This document shows positions 38,627-47,351 of a stretch of 64,000 bases of DNA, one piece after another (positions within the stretch are counted from its first letter, which is position 1; every line of letters begins with the position of its first letter). Source of the DNA: Streptomyces sp. NBC_01353 (GTDB lineage: Bacteria; Actinomycetota; Actinomycetes; Streptomycetales; Streptomycetaceae); the NCBI RefSeq assembly GCF_036237275.1, contig NZ_CP108352.1, forward strand, positions 3,906,001 to 3,970,000, written 5' to 3'. The notes under the pieces were generated by a model. That model did not search any database. It was not told the DNA's origin and worked only from the letters and a program-made list of their open reading frames with translations. A program made the translations under genes and the position numbers.

Positions 38627-40006
38627 TTACATGACGAGCACCACGTCCCGGCAGGAGTACGACGCCGTCGTGGAGTAGACCTCCACGGTCCACCGCCCCG
38701 GCTCTGCCCGTGCTTCGGCGCGGAAGGTCCCGTCGCCGCACGGCCGCATCTCCTCGTCCCCGACGCACCTGCCGTCCTCCGCGAGGCGCCGTACCCGCAG
38801 CCGCATCGCGTCGTCGGCATCGGTCGCCCATATCTCGAACGGCTCGCCGGCCACGGCCACGTCCGGCAGATCCACCCCGACGGTGTGCTCGCTGCTCAAC
38901 GCCTCGGCGAGCGGCTCGTCGTCGCAGATGTGCTTCAGCTGCTTGAAGGCCGCGTCCGCGTTGATGAGGTCCGCGTGCCTTCTGTCCAGCCATATCGGCC
39001 GGCCCGTGGACCCCCACTCGGGCGGCACCTGCGCGATGTGCGCCACCGTTCCGTCGCCGAGGGTCGGCCGGTACCGGTCCTGGGGGGCGCTGGACTGCGA
39101 CCAGTCGGGGTGAAACGTGGGCCTGCCCGCCGGGGAGAAGGAGACCGCCTGATCGGTCCGGTGCCGGTCGCCCCCGAAGGCGAACAGCCCATAGCGTTCG
39201 CGGCCGTACGCGGCGTCGTTCTTCCGCATGGCCTTGCCGATGTCGTTGAAGAGCTTGGCGGAGTCCTCGATCATCCACCGGTCGAGCCCCTCGACCGGCT
39301 TGTCCGCGCTCAGCTGGATCCGGCCCCACTGCGGGTCGAGGACCATCCGGTACGTGGGGAGCAGCTGGCCGAGCGAGGGATAGGTCGAACAGATCTCGTG
39401 GAGCCACTCGTTGAGGAACCCCGGCACCCACCGCGCCTGACCCGTCAGGAACCTCAGCGCCTTCACGCTCCCGGAGAAGGGCGTGCCCAGCGTGACGACC
39501 GACCGGGTCCGCTGCCATCCACCGATGACCTCGGTGTAGTACCGCACCACCAGTCCGCCCATGGAACGGCACAGGAACACCACCTTGGCGTCCCTCGCCC
39601 GGGGGAACCGCTTCGGATCGGCCGTCTCCTGCCATCGCGACAGCCGCTCGTCGACGAATCGGGCCAGCTTCTCGGCCGAGTTGCGGTTGCTCAGCCGCCA
39701 GTCGTAGCGGAACACCGCGATCCGCTCCGGTGCGATGCCCAGCCGCTCGGCGAGGTTCCCGTGCCCCGTGTCGGAGACCAGACCCGGCAACAGCCGCGCG
39801 CCCTGGATCACCCTGCCGACCTCCAAGGCGTGCGGCGGCTCCGGGTCCCCGTCACCGATGCCCTTCTGCAGCTTGAGGACCTTGCCCGCCCTTCCCCCGA
39901 GGGCGCCGCCGAGCGCCTGCGGGGTCAGATCCCAGACGTCGAGACCGTCCCGGGTCAGAGCCGTGCCCATGATGCCCGGGACCACCACGACAAGATCGTC
40001 TTTCAC
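38627..40006 (-). CDS. LCAT-like alpha/beta hydrolase (lipase/acyltransferase fold)
   Basis: A 459-residue alpha/beta hydrolase of the lecithin:cholesterol acyltransferase type. The N-terminus has VVVVPGIMGTAL (oxyanion region). The nucleophile elbow is FLCRSMGGLVVRYY, and LGDGTVAHIAQVP probably contributes the catalytic Asp and nearby residues. No signal peptide is visible, so it is cytoplasmic. The C-terminal 100 residues form a beta-rich accessory domain. The GTG start has GGGAG 8 bases upstream. It starts 16 bases after the caspase-STAND gene in the same direction, so the two are probably one operon. In that setting a phospholipase-like effector that attacks the cell's own membrane is a plausible but unproved role. 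Confidence 0.82.
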   Translation of the reverse strand: MKDDLVVVVPGIMGTALTRDGLDVWDLTPQALGGALGGRAGKVLKLQKGIGDGDPEPPHALEVGRVIQGARLLPGLVSDTGHGNLAERLGIAPERIAVFRYDWRLSNRNSAEKLARFVDERLSRWQETADPKRFPRARDAKVVFLCRSMGGLVVRYYTEVIGGWQRTRSVVTLGTPFSGSVKALRFLTGQARWVPGFLNEWLHEICSTYPSLGQLLPTYRMVLDPQWGRIQLSADKPVEGLDRWMIEDSAKLFNDIGKAMRKNDAAYGRERYGLFAFGGDRHRTDQAVSFSPAGRPTFHPDWSQSSAPQDRYRPTLGDGTVAHIAQVPPEWGSTGRPIWLDRRHADLINADAAFKQLKHICDDEPLAEALSSEHTVGVDLPDVAVAGEPFEIWATDADDAMRLRVRRLAEDGRCVGDEEMRPCGDGTFRAEARAEPGRWTVEVYSTTASYSCRDVVLVM

Positions 40007-40022
40007 TGAACGCTCCCCCTGT

Positions 40023-43000
40023 TCATCCGTGCGGATCCCACCGTTCGCCGCCCGACGACCCGTGGGCGGGACCGCCCTCGTCGACCTGCCAGGGCAGGAC
40101 CACCTGGTCGCACCGGACGCTCTTCTGCGCGATGCCCTGGACCATGAGCGTGATGCGGCGTCCGTCGTAGGTCCCGTGCACGTTCGTCACGTCGTATCCG
40201 CGGGACTCGATCGGGTCCAGGCTCTCTTCCCGCGTCACGTCCCAGAGCCGCAGCCGGCCGGAGTCCCGGCTCCAGCCGACGAGCAGGGGACGCTCCGGGG
40301 GCCCGGCCAGAGTGAGCCCGCCGAGCGGTCCACCGGGCTGCTCGGGAAGGAGGGTCGGCACATCGATGCCTCCGTTGCACTCGCGGATCTCCACCGTGTA
40401 CTTCGTCGCGTAGGCCACCAGAGGGGCCGTCAGGACCGCGCGCCTGAGCGCGCCGGTGGCGACAGCTGTCGCCCCGTGGCAGGTGACCCGTTCCGGCGGG
40501 GCGTCGGGACGGGCGAGGTTCCAGACCCGCACCGCGTCGCCGCCCCGGAGCGACAGCCAGGACGCGTCGGGCGCCTCCACCACCTCGAGCCTCTGCACGC
40601 TGCCCGCGGCGGTCAACACGAAGCTCCGCCCCTCGCGCCACTCGCCGCGGTCGAAGCCGTCGCGTTCCCACGTGATGACCTCCTGCCGGAGCGGCCACAT
40701 CAGGCGCGTCCTGCCCGTGGCGGTGACCGACAGGTCCAGGGACGGCACCCCTTGGTCGGAGGCGCCCGGCAGCTCCAGCTCCTCGGTGTCCAGGAGCTCC
40801 AGCCGCGGACCGAGCCGCCACAGCAGGACGCGCCGCCGCCCGACCGCCGCGGTCAGCCATCCGTCACCGGCTCTCGTGGCGGCGAGTGCGGTCACCTGCC
40901 ACGTGTGCGGGAGCCGAGGCCCGTCGACGACCCGCCCGGCCCCGGCGTGCAGGCTCAGCAGCACATCACAGCCCTGCGAGCGGGCGAGGAGCATCGTGCC
41001 GTCCGGGCCGGCGGTCACCCGCAGCTGGGGGTTGTCGGCGACGTTGCCGCGTACCGGTACGGCCAGGGCGTCGCCACCATGCGGCTCCCAGACCTGCAGC
41101 CGGGTGTCGTCCGCGACCGCGAGCCGCCCGGTCCCCGAGGGGTCGAAGGCCAGGGAATCGTGATGATGTTCGCAGGGCAGGGGTACGTACTCCCTGCCGG
41201 ACCCGTCCCACACGCGGACGGTGTCCTCCTCCCGTACGGCGGTCAGCAGCCCCTGAGGACCCTGCCCGAGCGCCACGGCACGTCCCGCGCTGCCGGTGCG
41301 GAGACGCAGCTCCGACTCGCCGCCGAAGAGGTCGTCCAGGCGCCAGACGCGGAGCGCGTGACCGTCCAAGGCCGCGATCAAGGCCGGGGATTCGCCGCTC
41401 GGGGCGACGACCGCGACGGCTTTGACCACCGAGGAGCCGTCGTGGAGCGTACGCGCGCGAAGGAGCTTCGGCTGACCGGTCTTCAGCCTCTGCGCCTCCC
41501 ACACCGTCACCGTGGGGCCACCGGTGACCACGGCGACCCGCTCGCCCCACGCGGCCACCGCCACGCAGCTCGTCCCCGGCACGACGTCGTGGTAGGTCAC
41601 CAGCCGCTTCCGGGAGTACTCCGCCGTGCTGTTCCACCGCCACACCCACAAGCGGGACTCGTCGACCGCGGCGAGGAAGACCTCGGCGCCCAGCCGGACC
41701 GAGCCGAGGCCGCTCGGCGCCCCTCCCCAGTACAGCTCCTCGACCGGTGTCCTGCCCCGGCCGTGCCACATACGCACGCACTGGCTGTCGTGCGCGGCGA
41801 TCACCCTGCTCTCGCCGCTGCCGGCCACCGTCACCCCGCGCTGCGCGGGAGGGGAGGCCCACGTGGCCGGCCCGGTGGTTCTGCTCCGGGTCTCCCGCCC
41901 GTCGGCGGTCCACGATCTGATCTCGCCGGCGCCCGAGACGTGGATGAGCCCGTCGCCCTCCGTCTCCCAGTGGACGGCCAGCGCCCCACCCGTCGGAGCG
42001 GGCAGGCTCCGACGCAGCGGAAGCCGCTCCGCGCTGCTCCACACGTCGTCCCAGAACATGAACGAGGGCTTCGGCACGGCCTGGAGGCCCTCGGAGGAGA
42101 ACATCGCCAGGGCGGTGGCGCGCAGCATCGTCCACCGGGACCGGACCTCCGACGACGGATGCCTGCGGAAATGGTCGGCCACGCTCAGGTAGAGCGCACC
42201 CTGCCGGTCGGTCGCCAGCCGTGCGGCGACCAGCGGTTCGAGGATCTCCGGGGCGGCGGCCACGAGGAAGTGGTGGTCGGCCACCAGTTCCTGGAGGGCG
42301 TCGTCCCCGGCGAGGACGGCGTGCGCGGCGAGGTAGTGGGCGACGTAGGGCTCCGCGTCCTGCCAGGTCTCGTGGGCCCCTGGGGTCAGGGCGCGGTGCA
42401 CCGCACGGTGCTGCTGCCTCTGCGCCGCCTCGCCGCCCAGCAGGTGGGCACCGAAGCTGGGGTGATGGAGGTGGTAGACCTCCGCGCCGAACTCGTCGGC
42501 CTTCGTGATCGCCACGCCCGTGGCCGCGCGCATGACCCGTCGCAGGTCTTCTCCGTCGTACTCCCTGCTGTCCGGGCCCCGCACCGCGTTGGTCACGGCG
42601 AGCCACACCCGGGGTTGGGGCAGTCCGACTCCCTGGGCCAGCGCGAGGGCCCGCATGAAGTCACGGATGCGGTCGGGGTCCTGCGGGTCGAGCCGGTCCA
42701 GTTCCTCGGCCAGGAGGGAGTCCAGAACGGCCGTGCTGCGCCGCAGCTCCCGGTCGAGCCGATCCGCGTCGGGCACGGTCGGCAGTTGGGTGAGGCTGCG
42801 CGCCCACAAGGTGGCCACGAGGAACAGCCCGTTGCTCCGGGCCGCGATGTGCCGGGCGACGGCGGCACGCGTCTGCTCCGCTTCCGGCAGACGGTTGTAC
42901 GGGGAGTCCTCCTCCCTCAGAAGCCTCTCGACATGTCCGGCGATGTCCTGCACGACCTCGGGTGTCCGGTCCAGCTCCAGCGGTTCCATGCAGTGCAGGA

Positions 43001-44420
43001 CGTCCAGCAGCCCTTCGACCGGGAGATCGCCCGGGAGGTTGCGCCGCGTGTTCCGCCGGGTGGCGACCACCACGCGCACCCGTGGCTGCGCCGCCAGCCG
43101 ATTGAGCAGCGCCCGGGCGATGGGGAACGAGTGCCCCGCCGCCGCCTCGTCCAGTCCGTCGAACAGCAGCGTGAGGCTGCCCTTGCGCTCCGCGAGCTTC
43201 CTGACCTCCTCCACGTACGTGAGCGGGGACGAGCCGCCGCCGTCCACGGCGAGGCCCATGGGCCGCAGACTCTCCGCGAGCTCGTCGCACAGGCCGGCGA
43301 GCGTCTTGCCCCGGCAGTGGAGAACGGCGTTCACGGACCGCAGTTCGGGCCGGGCCCTCGGACGCCGGTCGGCGGGCAGGGCGGTCACGAAACTCTCGAC
43401 GGTCAACTGCGCCACGTACGCCAGGAGCGTCGACTTGCCCGCTCCGGATGCGCCCGTCACCGCGAACATCCCGGATTCCCGGACCCGTAACCAGTCGACC
43501 AGCTCGCCGAGCACCCGCTCGCGCGAGGCGAAGTCCCGCAGGTGCCAACTGTCGCCCGAGTCCGAGAACACGGGGAGTTCCTCGCTGCGGAACTCCTTCC
43601 CGATCCAGGACTCGTCGTCCTCGGGCCGCAGTGCGGACCTGGCCCGCAGCGACCAGTACGGGTTGAGAAGGAACCCGGGGCTCAGGGGCCGCAGCTCGCG
43701 AGCGATCGGGGTCTGTCCTCGTGTCCGGTCGTTCACGGCGAACATGAGGTGCGGGAAGACGACGATGCCGTCCTCCCGGTGGAAGAGCCGCGTGCCGTCG
43801 GCGAGTACCAGCTCCGGAGTGGACAGCACCTGCTCCAGACACTCGACCCAGTGGCCCTCCATCGCCTCCTGCTCCGAGCCGGCCGTGGCGACGAAGGCGA
43901 ACCCGGCGTCCGCGTGGGAGGACTCCACCCGCTCGCGCGCCCGCTCGACCAGGGCCCCGAGCCCGCGCACCGCCTCTCCCGCGAAACAGGCGTCCAGGAC
44001 GAGCAGGGTGTCCCTGGCGTCCTCCGCGAGCCAGGAGACCAGCTCCTCGGCCGAGACGGCCCGCGCGGGGTCGAACCGGCCGTCCTCGTAACTGTCCTCG
44101 CAGGCAAGGTAGAAGGAGTCGCCCACGACCTCCCCGTGCCCGGTCCAGTAGAGAATCCTCCGGTCCACCGCCTGTCGGCGAAGCCGCGCCACCAGCTCTC
44201 GTATCTGCTCGCGTCCCGCCGACAGCGGCGCCGCCGACCCGCCGTCCGCGCTGGCGACACCCAGCGGCGGAGCCCCGAACCCGAGCCTTCTCGCCTGTTC
44301 GACGAAGAGCGACGCCGTCGTACGCAGGTGGCGGCGTTCCCTGACCCGTCGTAAGTCCCCTCGGTAACGGTCGACGACGACGGTGGCGACCACGCCGTCC
44401 GACCGCTGTGCCCGATCCAC
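40023..44420 (-). CDS. Caspase-like protease - STAND/NACHT NTPase - beta-propeller protein
   Basis: A 1465-residue multidomain protein. Residues about 10-240 form a caspase/metacaspase-like peptidase with the catalytic dyad His95 (YWTGHGEV) and Cys145 (VLDACFAGEA). A STAND-type NTPase follows, with Walker A GASGAGKSTLL (about 322-332) and Walker B LTLLFDGLDEA (Asp421), then helical repeats. The C-terminal half (about 800-1465) is a WD40-like beta-propeller with repeats such as VRVWDGSGRE, LRVWRLDDL and LRLWDVTREE. The layout parallels animal apoptosome and inflammasome proteins and bacterial antiphage STAND systems: the propeller senses, the NTPase oligomerises and the caspase acts. The GTG start has GGAGGGGG upstream, and the Nudix-like gene is divergent across 130 bases. 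Confidence 0.9.
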   Translation of the reverse strand: MDRAQRSDGVVATVVVDRYRGDLRRVRERRHLRTTASLFVEQARRLGFGAPPLGVASADGGSAAPLSAGREQIRELVARLRRQAVDRRILYWTGHGEVVGDSFYLACEDSYEDGRFDPARAVSAEELVSWLAEDARDTLLVLDACFAGEAVRGLGALVERARERVESSHADAGFAFVATAGSEQEAMEGHWVECLEQVLSTPELVLADGTRLFHREDGIVVFPHLMFAVNDRTRGQTPIARELRPLSPGFLLNPYWSLRARSALRPEDDESWIGKEFRSEELPVFSDSGDSWHLRDFASRERVLGELVDWLRVRESGMFAVTGASGAGKSTLLAYVAQLTVESFVTALPADRRPRARPELRSVNAVLHCRGKTLAGLCDELAESLRPMGLAVDGGGSSPLTYVEEVRKLAERKGSLTLLFDGLDEAAAGHSFPIARALLNRLAAQPRVRVVVATRRNTRRNLPGDLPVEGLLDVLHCMEPLELDRTPEVVQDIAGHVERLLREEDSPYNRLPEAEQTRAAVARHIAARSNGLFLVATLWARSLTQLPTVPDADRLDRELRRSTAVLDSLLAEELDRLDPQDPDRIRDFMRALALAQGVGLPQPRVWLAVTNAVRGPDSREYDGEDLRRVMRAATGVAITKADEFGAEVYHLHHPSFGAHLLGGEAAQRQQHRAVHRALTPGAHETWQDAEPYVAHYLAAHAVLAGDDALQELVADHHFLVAAAPEILEPLVAARLATDRQGALYLSVADHFRRHPSSEVRSRWTMLRATALAMFSSEGLQAVPKPSFMFWDDVWSSAERLPLRRSLPAPTGGALAVHWETEGDGLIHVSGAGEIRSWTADGRETRSRTTGPATWASPPAQRGVTVAGSGESRVIAAHDSQCVRMWHGRGRTPVEELYWGGAPSGLGSVRLGAEVFLAAVDESRLWVWRWNSTAEYSRKRLVTYHDVVPGTSCVAVAAWGERVAVVTGGPTVTVWEAQRLKTGQPKLLRARTLHDGSSVVKAVAVVAPSGESPALIAALDGHALRVWRLDDLFGGESELRLRTGSAGRAVALGQGPQGLLTAVREEDTVRVWDGSGREYVPLPCEHHHDSLAFDPSGTGRLAVADDTRLQVWEPHGGDALAVPVRGNVADNPQLRVTAGPDGTMLLARSQGCDVLLSLHAGAGRVVDGPRLPHTWQVTALAATRAGDGWLTAAVGRRRVLLWRLGPRLELLDTEELELPGASDQGVPSLDLSVTATGRTRLMWPLRQEVITWERDGFDRGEWREGRSFVLTAAGSVQRLEVVEAPDASWLSLRGGDAVRVWNLARPDAPPERVTCHGATAVATGALRRAVLTAPLVAYATKYTVEIRECNGGIDVPTLLPEQPGGPLGGLTLAGPPERPLLVGWSRDSGRLRLWDVTREESLDPIESRGYDVTNVHGTYDGRRITLMVQGIAQKSVRCDQVVLPWQVDEGGPAHGSSGGERWDPHG

Positions 44421-44550
44421 TCGAAAGCCCCCTCCAAGAGTTCATCCACACGTCCACGCCCCTGGGCAGATGGATGTGTGGCAACCTGACCTCTCGCCCC
44501 GGGAACAGTGTGCCGCCCGACACAACTCGGTGTCAGCGCAAGGAGTTTGA

Positions 44551-45567
44551 ATGACTGAACGCGACGGAATCACCATCGGCACCTTGGAGACGCCCTGTCA
44601 CATCTTCGAAGGTGACGGCACCCGCCCGATCCACGAGGACAACGTCACGATCATCTACGAGCCGGGGCTCCGCCGCGTGAGCCTCCCCATGGAAGTCCAG
44701 CGGTGGCGCCAGGACATCGAGGCCGAACAGAAGCGCAGGCAGGCGGCGGGCGAGCGCTTCGCCTGGAACAACCCGCGCTTCGCCGTCGAAAGCGTCCTCG
44801 TCTCACGGACCGACGAGGAGGAGGCGCCCCAGGTCCGGATCAGCCTGTGCGACGCGGACTACTACGACTTCCTCGCCACGTCCATCAACCTGGACGAGCC
44901 GCTTCGGCGCGGCGAGCCGGCCACCCTGCGCTCCCAGTACCTCAAGGACTCCGACCCGGTGGGCGCGCCCTCGTTCCTCTCCTGCAGCTTCGGCGTCAAC
45001 GTGGCCGTCGAGACGGGCCGGGACGGGAAGATGGTCTTCGCACGCCGAAGCGTGACGGTGGAGGGCCACAACAAGGAGCGCTGGAACTCCTCCGTCAACG
45101 AGGGGCTCGCCGCGATCCACGACGTCCCCAAGGACGGCAGGCCCATCAGCCTGGCCTCCGTGGCCCACCGCGCGCTGCGGGAGGAGCTCGCCGTCCAGGA
45201 CGAGGACGCGGTCGAGCTGGAACTGCTGGCCTTCGCGCTCGACCTGCGGAACCACCAGTGGGCCGCCTTCTACCGGGCCGTACTCCCCGACCTCAGCTCC
45301 GAGGACCTCGTGTCCCGTCGGAGCAAGGGCGTCGAGGACAAGTGGGAGCACGACCAGTTCCGGTTCGTCCCGGCCGATCCCGACAGCGTGCTCGACTTCA
45401 TCCTGGAGAAGGACAAGGTGTGGACCCCCTGCGGGCCCGCCCTCTTCTACCTGGCCCTCGTCCGCGCGGCCGTCCTCGCCCGCGGCGGCAACCCGTCGGG
45501 TCGACTGGACGTGGAGGCGGCGGAGCGGCGGGCGGTGGAGCGGCTGCGGGGCTCCGCGCAGATGTAG
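44551..45567 (+). CDS. Nudix-like domain protein with degenerate Nudix box
   Basis: A 338-residue protein. Near residues 205-225 it carries AHRALREELAV, which fits the Nudix box end REUxEExGU except that the first Glu is Ala, and an upstream NEGLAAI segment. Nudix hydrolases cleave nucleoside diphosphate-linked compounds. The altered box may mean that it binds rather than cleaves its ligand. The first 180 residues do not resemble a domain I know. AAGGAG lies 6 bases before the ATG. It is divergent from the caspase-STAND gene and convergent with the two-TM protein gene (7-base gap). Assignment to the same conflict module is by proximity. Confidence 0.65.
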   Translation: MTERDGITIGTLETPCHIFEGDGTRPIHEDNVTIIYEPGLRRVSLPMEVQRWRQDIEAEQKRRQAAGERFAWNNPRFAVESVLVSRTDEEEAPQVRISLCDADYYDFLATSINLDEPLRRGEPATLRSQYLKDSDPVGAPSFLSCSFGVNVAVETGRDGKMVFARRSVTVEGHNKERWNSSVNEGLAAIHDVPKDGRPISLASVAHRALREELAVQDEDAVELELLAFALDLRNHQWAAFYRAVLPDLSSEDLVSRRSKGVEDKWEHDQFRFVPADPDSVLDFILEKDKVWTPCGPALFYLALVRAAVLARGGNPSGRLDVEAAERRAVERLRGSAQM

Positions 45568-45574
45568 GGGTCGG

Positions 45575-46006
45575 TCAGAAGATGTTCCGCTCCCGGTGCT
45601 GCTGACGCAGCTTGAGGAACTTGGTGCGCACCTGGTCGGCCGGCGCCCCGCCGTTCGCCTGGATCAACAGATCCGCCAAGGCGTCCCGGGACTCCATGAA
45701 GCCACGCCATTTCTGCTGGGGCTTCAGCCAGGTGTCCACCGCGGTCATCACCGCGACGATCAGCGCAAGGGCCGGAACCCATCGGATCAGCCAACTCCCG
45801 TGGCCACCGCCCAGGTTCGCGTCGGCGGCCACGATGGCGCTGGCGAGAATGAGCAGAATGCGACTCAGGTAGTACGTCAGCCCGTAGTTGAAGGTCGCGA
45901 CGCGCCAACGCCGCATCTCCCGGTCCATCTCCTTGACGAGGGCTTCCGGCAGACGCCCGGCGGACTCCCCGTTCTCCACCGAAGTCTCCACCACGTCCTC
46001 GGCCAT
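45575..46006 (-). CDS. Two-TM SLATT/DUF4231-like membrane protein
   Basis: A 143-residue protein with two membrane spans (about 43-61, LTYYLSRILLILASAIVAA, and about 73-92, LIRWVPALALIVAVMTAV) followed by a helical tail with the WRGFMESRDALADLL pattern. Topology, size and the post-TM Trp/Arg/Glu pattern resemble SLATT domains, predicted pore-forming effectors in nucleotide-activated conflict systems. This is a pattern match made by eye. GGGGGA lies upstream of the ATG. It lies at the right end of the island formed with the Nudix-like, caspase-STAND and LCAT-like genes. Confidence 0.6.
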   Translation of the reverse strand: MAEDVVETSVENGESAGRLPEALVKEMDREMRRWRVATFNYGLTYYLSRILLILASAIVAADANLGGGHGSWLIRWVPALALIVAVMTAVDTWLKPQQKWRGFMESRDALADLLIQANGGAPADQVRTKFLKLRQQHRERNIF

Positions 46007-46091
46007 GCATCCCCCTGTGAACTCGTGTCCTGGATGAACACCCCATTGTTCCAGGGGAGATGCACGCTCCTGATCGACTTCCGCGAAACCG

Positions 46092-46865
46092 CTAGCGCAC
46101 GTCGAGGAAGTCGGCGTTCGAGATGTAGGGCTGCGCCCAGGTCGTGGCCGGGTAGTACCAACGCCAGTAGCCGTCCGCGGAGGCCGTGAGCGAGCTCTTC
46201 AGGTGACCGGTGGAGCTCGTCTTCACGGTCCGCACGGTGGTGTACGCCTTGCACGGGTACGCGCAGTACTGCAGCTGGACCGACTGCCCGGACAGGGCGG
46301 TCCAGGTGTTGGTGTTCCAGTTGGCGGCGGTGAGCCGGCCCGAGACGGTGAGGGCGGCGCCCTTGCGTACCGGCTCGGGGCCGGCGTCCATCGTCACGAC
46401 CGTCTGCCGACGCAGGCCGACGGACGGGTAGTACCCGCTCTGGAAGTCCCCGTCCTTGGCGTCCACCTGGGCGTAGGCCTGCCAGCCGTTGGGGCCCGCC
46501 GACGTGTTGGTGATCTGGTCCGAGCGCGGGTCGAAGGTGAGGGCGCGGGAGCAGGTCTTCACCATGCCCGTGCCGGAGCAGGTGGCTTCGCCATGGGCGT
46601 AGAACTTCAGGTCGTCGCCGAACTGCTGCTGCAGCCCCAGCCATACGTCGGTCAGCGGGGAGTCCTCGCTGACGGTGACGGTGACCGTCACCTTCTTCGC
46701 CGCCGTGCCGAGAACGATGTCCTTGCCGCCGTTGACGACGACGTTGGTGATCCGCAGATTGCCGGTGGCGGCCTGGGCGGTCGGCGCGACGAGGGCGGCG
46801 GCGGCCAGGCCACCGACGGCCAGAGTGGCCGCGAGGCCGGTACGGAAGAGCGCGCGCAGGCGCAT
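46092..46865 (-). CDS. Secreted protein of unknown function
   Basis: A 257-residue protein with a Sec signal peptide: basic MRLRALFRTG, a hydrophobic core and a probable signal peptidase site after PTAQA (about residue 32). The mature part is beta-rich with two Ig-like or bacterial repeat domains (VTVTVTVSEDSPLTDVWLG; KGAALTVSGRLTAANWNTNTW) and four cysteines that may pair. The C-terminal module contains WRWYYPATTWAQPYISNADFLDVR-like residues seen in actinobacterial secreted proteins. I do not recognise a catalytic motif. GGGGGA precedes the ATG. Confidence 0.75.
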   Translation of the reverse strand: MRLRALFRTGLAATLAVGGLAAAALVAPTAQAATGNLRITNVVVNGGKDIVLGTAAKKVTVTVTVSEDSPLTDVWLGLQQQFGDDLKFYAHGEATCSGTGMVKTCSRALTFDPRSDQITNTSAGPNGWQAYAQVDAKDGDFQSGYYPSVGLRRQTVVTMDAGPEPVRKGAALTVSGRLTAANWNTNTWTALSGQSVQLQYCAYPCKAYTTVRTVKTSSTGHLKSSLTASADGYWRWYYPATTWAQPYISNADFLDVR

Positions 46866-46893
46866 GGGGTCCCCCTGGGACTCGTACGAACGA

Positions 46894-46915
46894 GATCCGG
46901 CCCCCCGGCCGGATC
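46894..46915 (-). terminator. Perfect 9-bp hairpin (GATCCGGCC/GGCCGGATC)
   Basis: GATCCGGCC at 46894-46902 and GGCCGGATC at 46907-46915 form a perfect stem with a four-base loop. It lies between the VOC stop and the start of the secreted-protein gene, both leftward, so it could end the VOC/mannosyltransferase transcript or structure the next leader. Confidence 0.5.
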
Positions 46916-46965
46916 ATGAAGGTGCGAGGAGTGTACGGGCTCAGGGGGCGTCGGGACGCGGGTGG

Positions 46966-47346
46966 TCAGAGGGGCTGGAGGCGGGCGCGCAGGAGGCAGA
47001 ACTCGTTGCCTTCCGGGTCGGCCAGGGTGTGCCAGCTCTCGTCGCCCGTCTGGCCGACGTCTACGGGCCTGGCGCCGAGGGCGAGCAGCCGCTCCAGTTC
47101 GGCGTCCTGGTCGCGGTCGGTGGCGTTGACGTCGATGTGCAGTCGGAGCTTCCCGGTCCGCGGGTCGCTGCTGGGGCTGAGGACGAGGGTGGGCAGGCCG
47201 CCGGAGCCGGCGTCGAGCGGCCCGATCTCGATGGATCCGTCGTCCTCCCGGCCGAGTTCGACGTAGCCGAGGACCTCGCTCCAGAACGCGGCGAGCCGTT
47301 CGGCGTCGACGCAGTCGATGACCAGTTCACTGATGCGGCATGCCAT
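46966..47346 (-). CDS. VOC-family (glyoxalase/bleomycin resistance-like) protein
   Basis: A 126-residue protein with paired beta-alpha-beta-beta-beta modules: ISELVIDCVDAERLAAFWSE in the first and the metal-site region WHTLADPEGNEFCLL in the second. VOC proteins bind metal or hydrophobic ligands and act as lyases, dioxygenases or drug-binding proteins; no specific activity can be read. The ATG at 47346 is supported by TACACT 7 bases upstream (leaderless). A long upstream extension of the frame overlaps the mannosyltransferase gene and is rejected. Confidence 0.85.
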   Translation of the reverse strand: MACRISELVIDCVDAERLAAFWSEVLGYVELGREDDGSIEIGPLDAGSGGLPTLVLSPSSDPRTGKLRLHIDVNATDRDQDAELERLLALGARPVDVGQTGDESWHTLADPEGNEFCLLRARLQPL

Positions 47347-47351
47347 GGCCG

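Noticed and set aside
39735-43490. 1251-codon plus-strand frame opposite the hydrolase and caspase-STAND genes
   Set aside because: Spans two real minus-strand genes and shows no recognisable domain.
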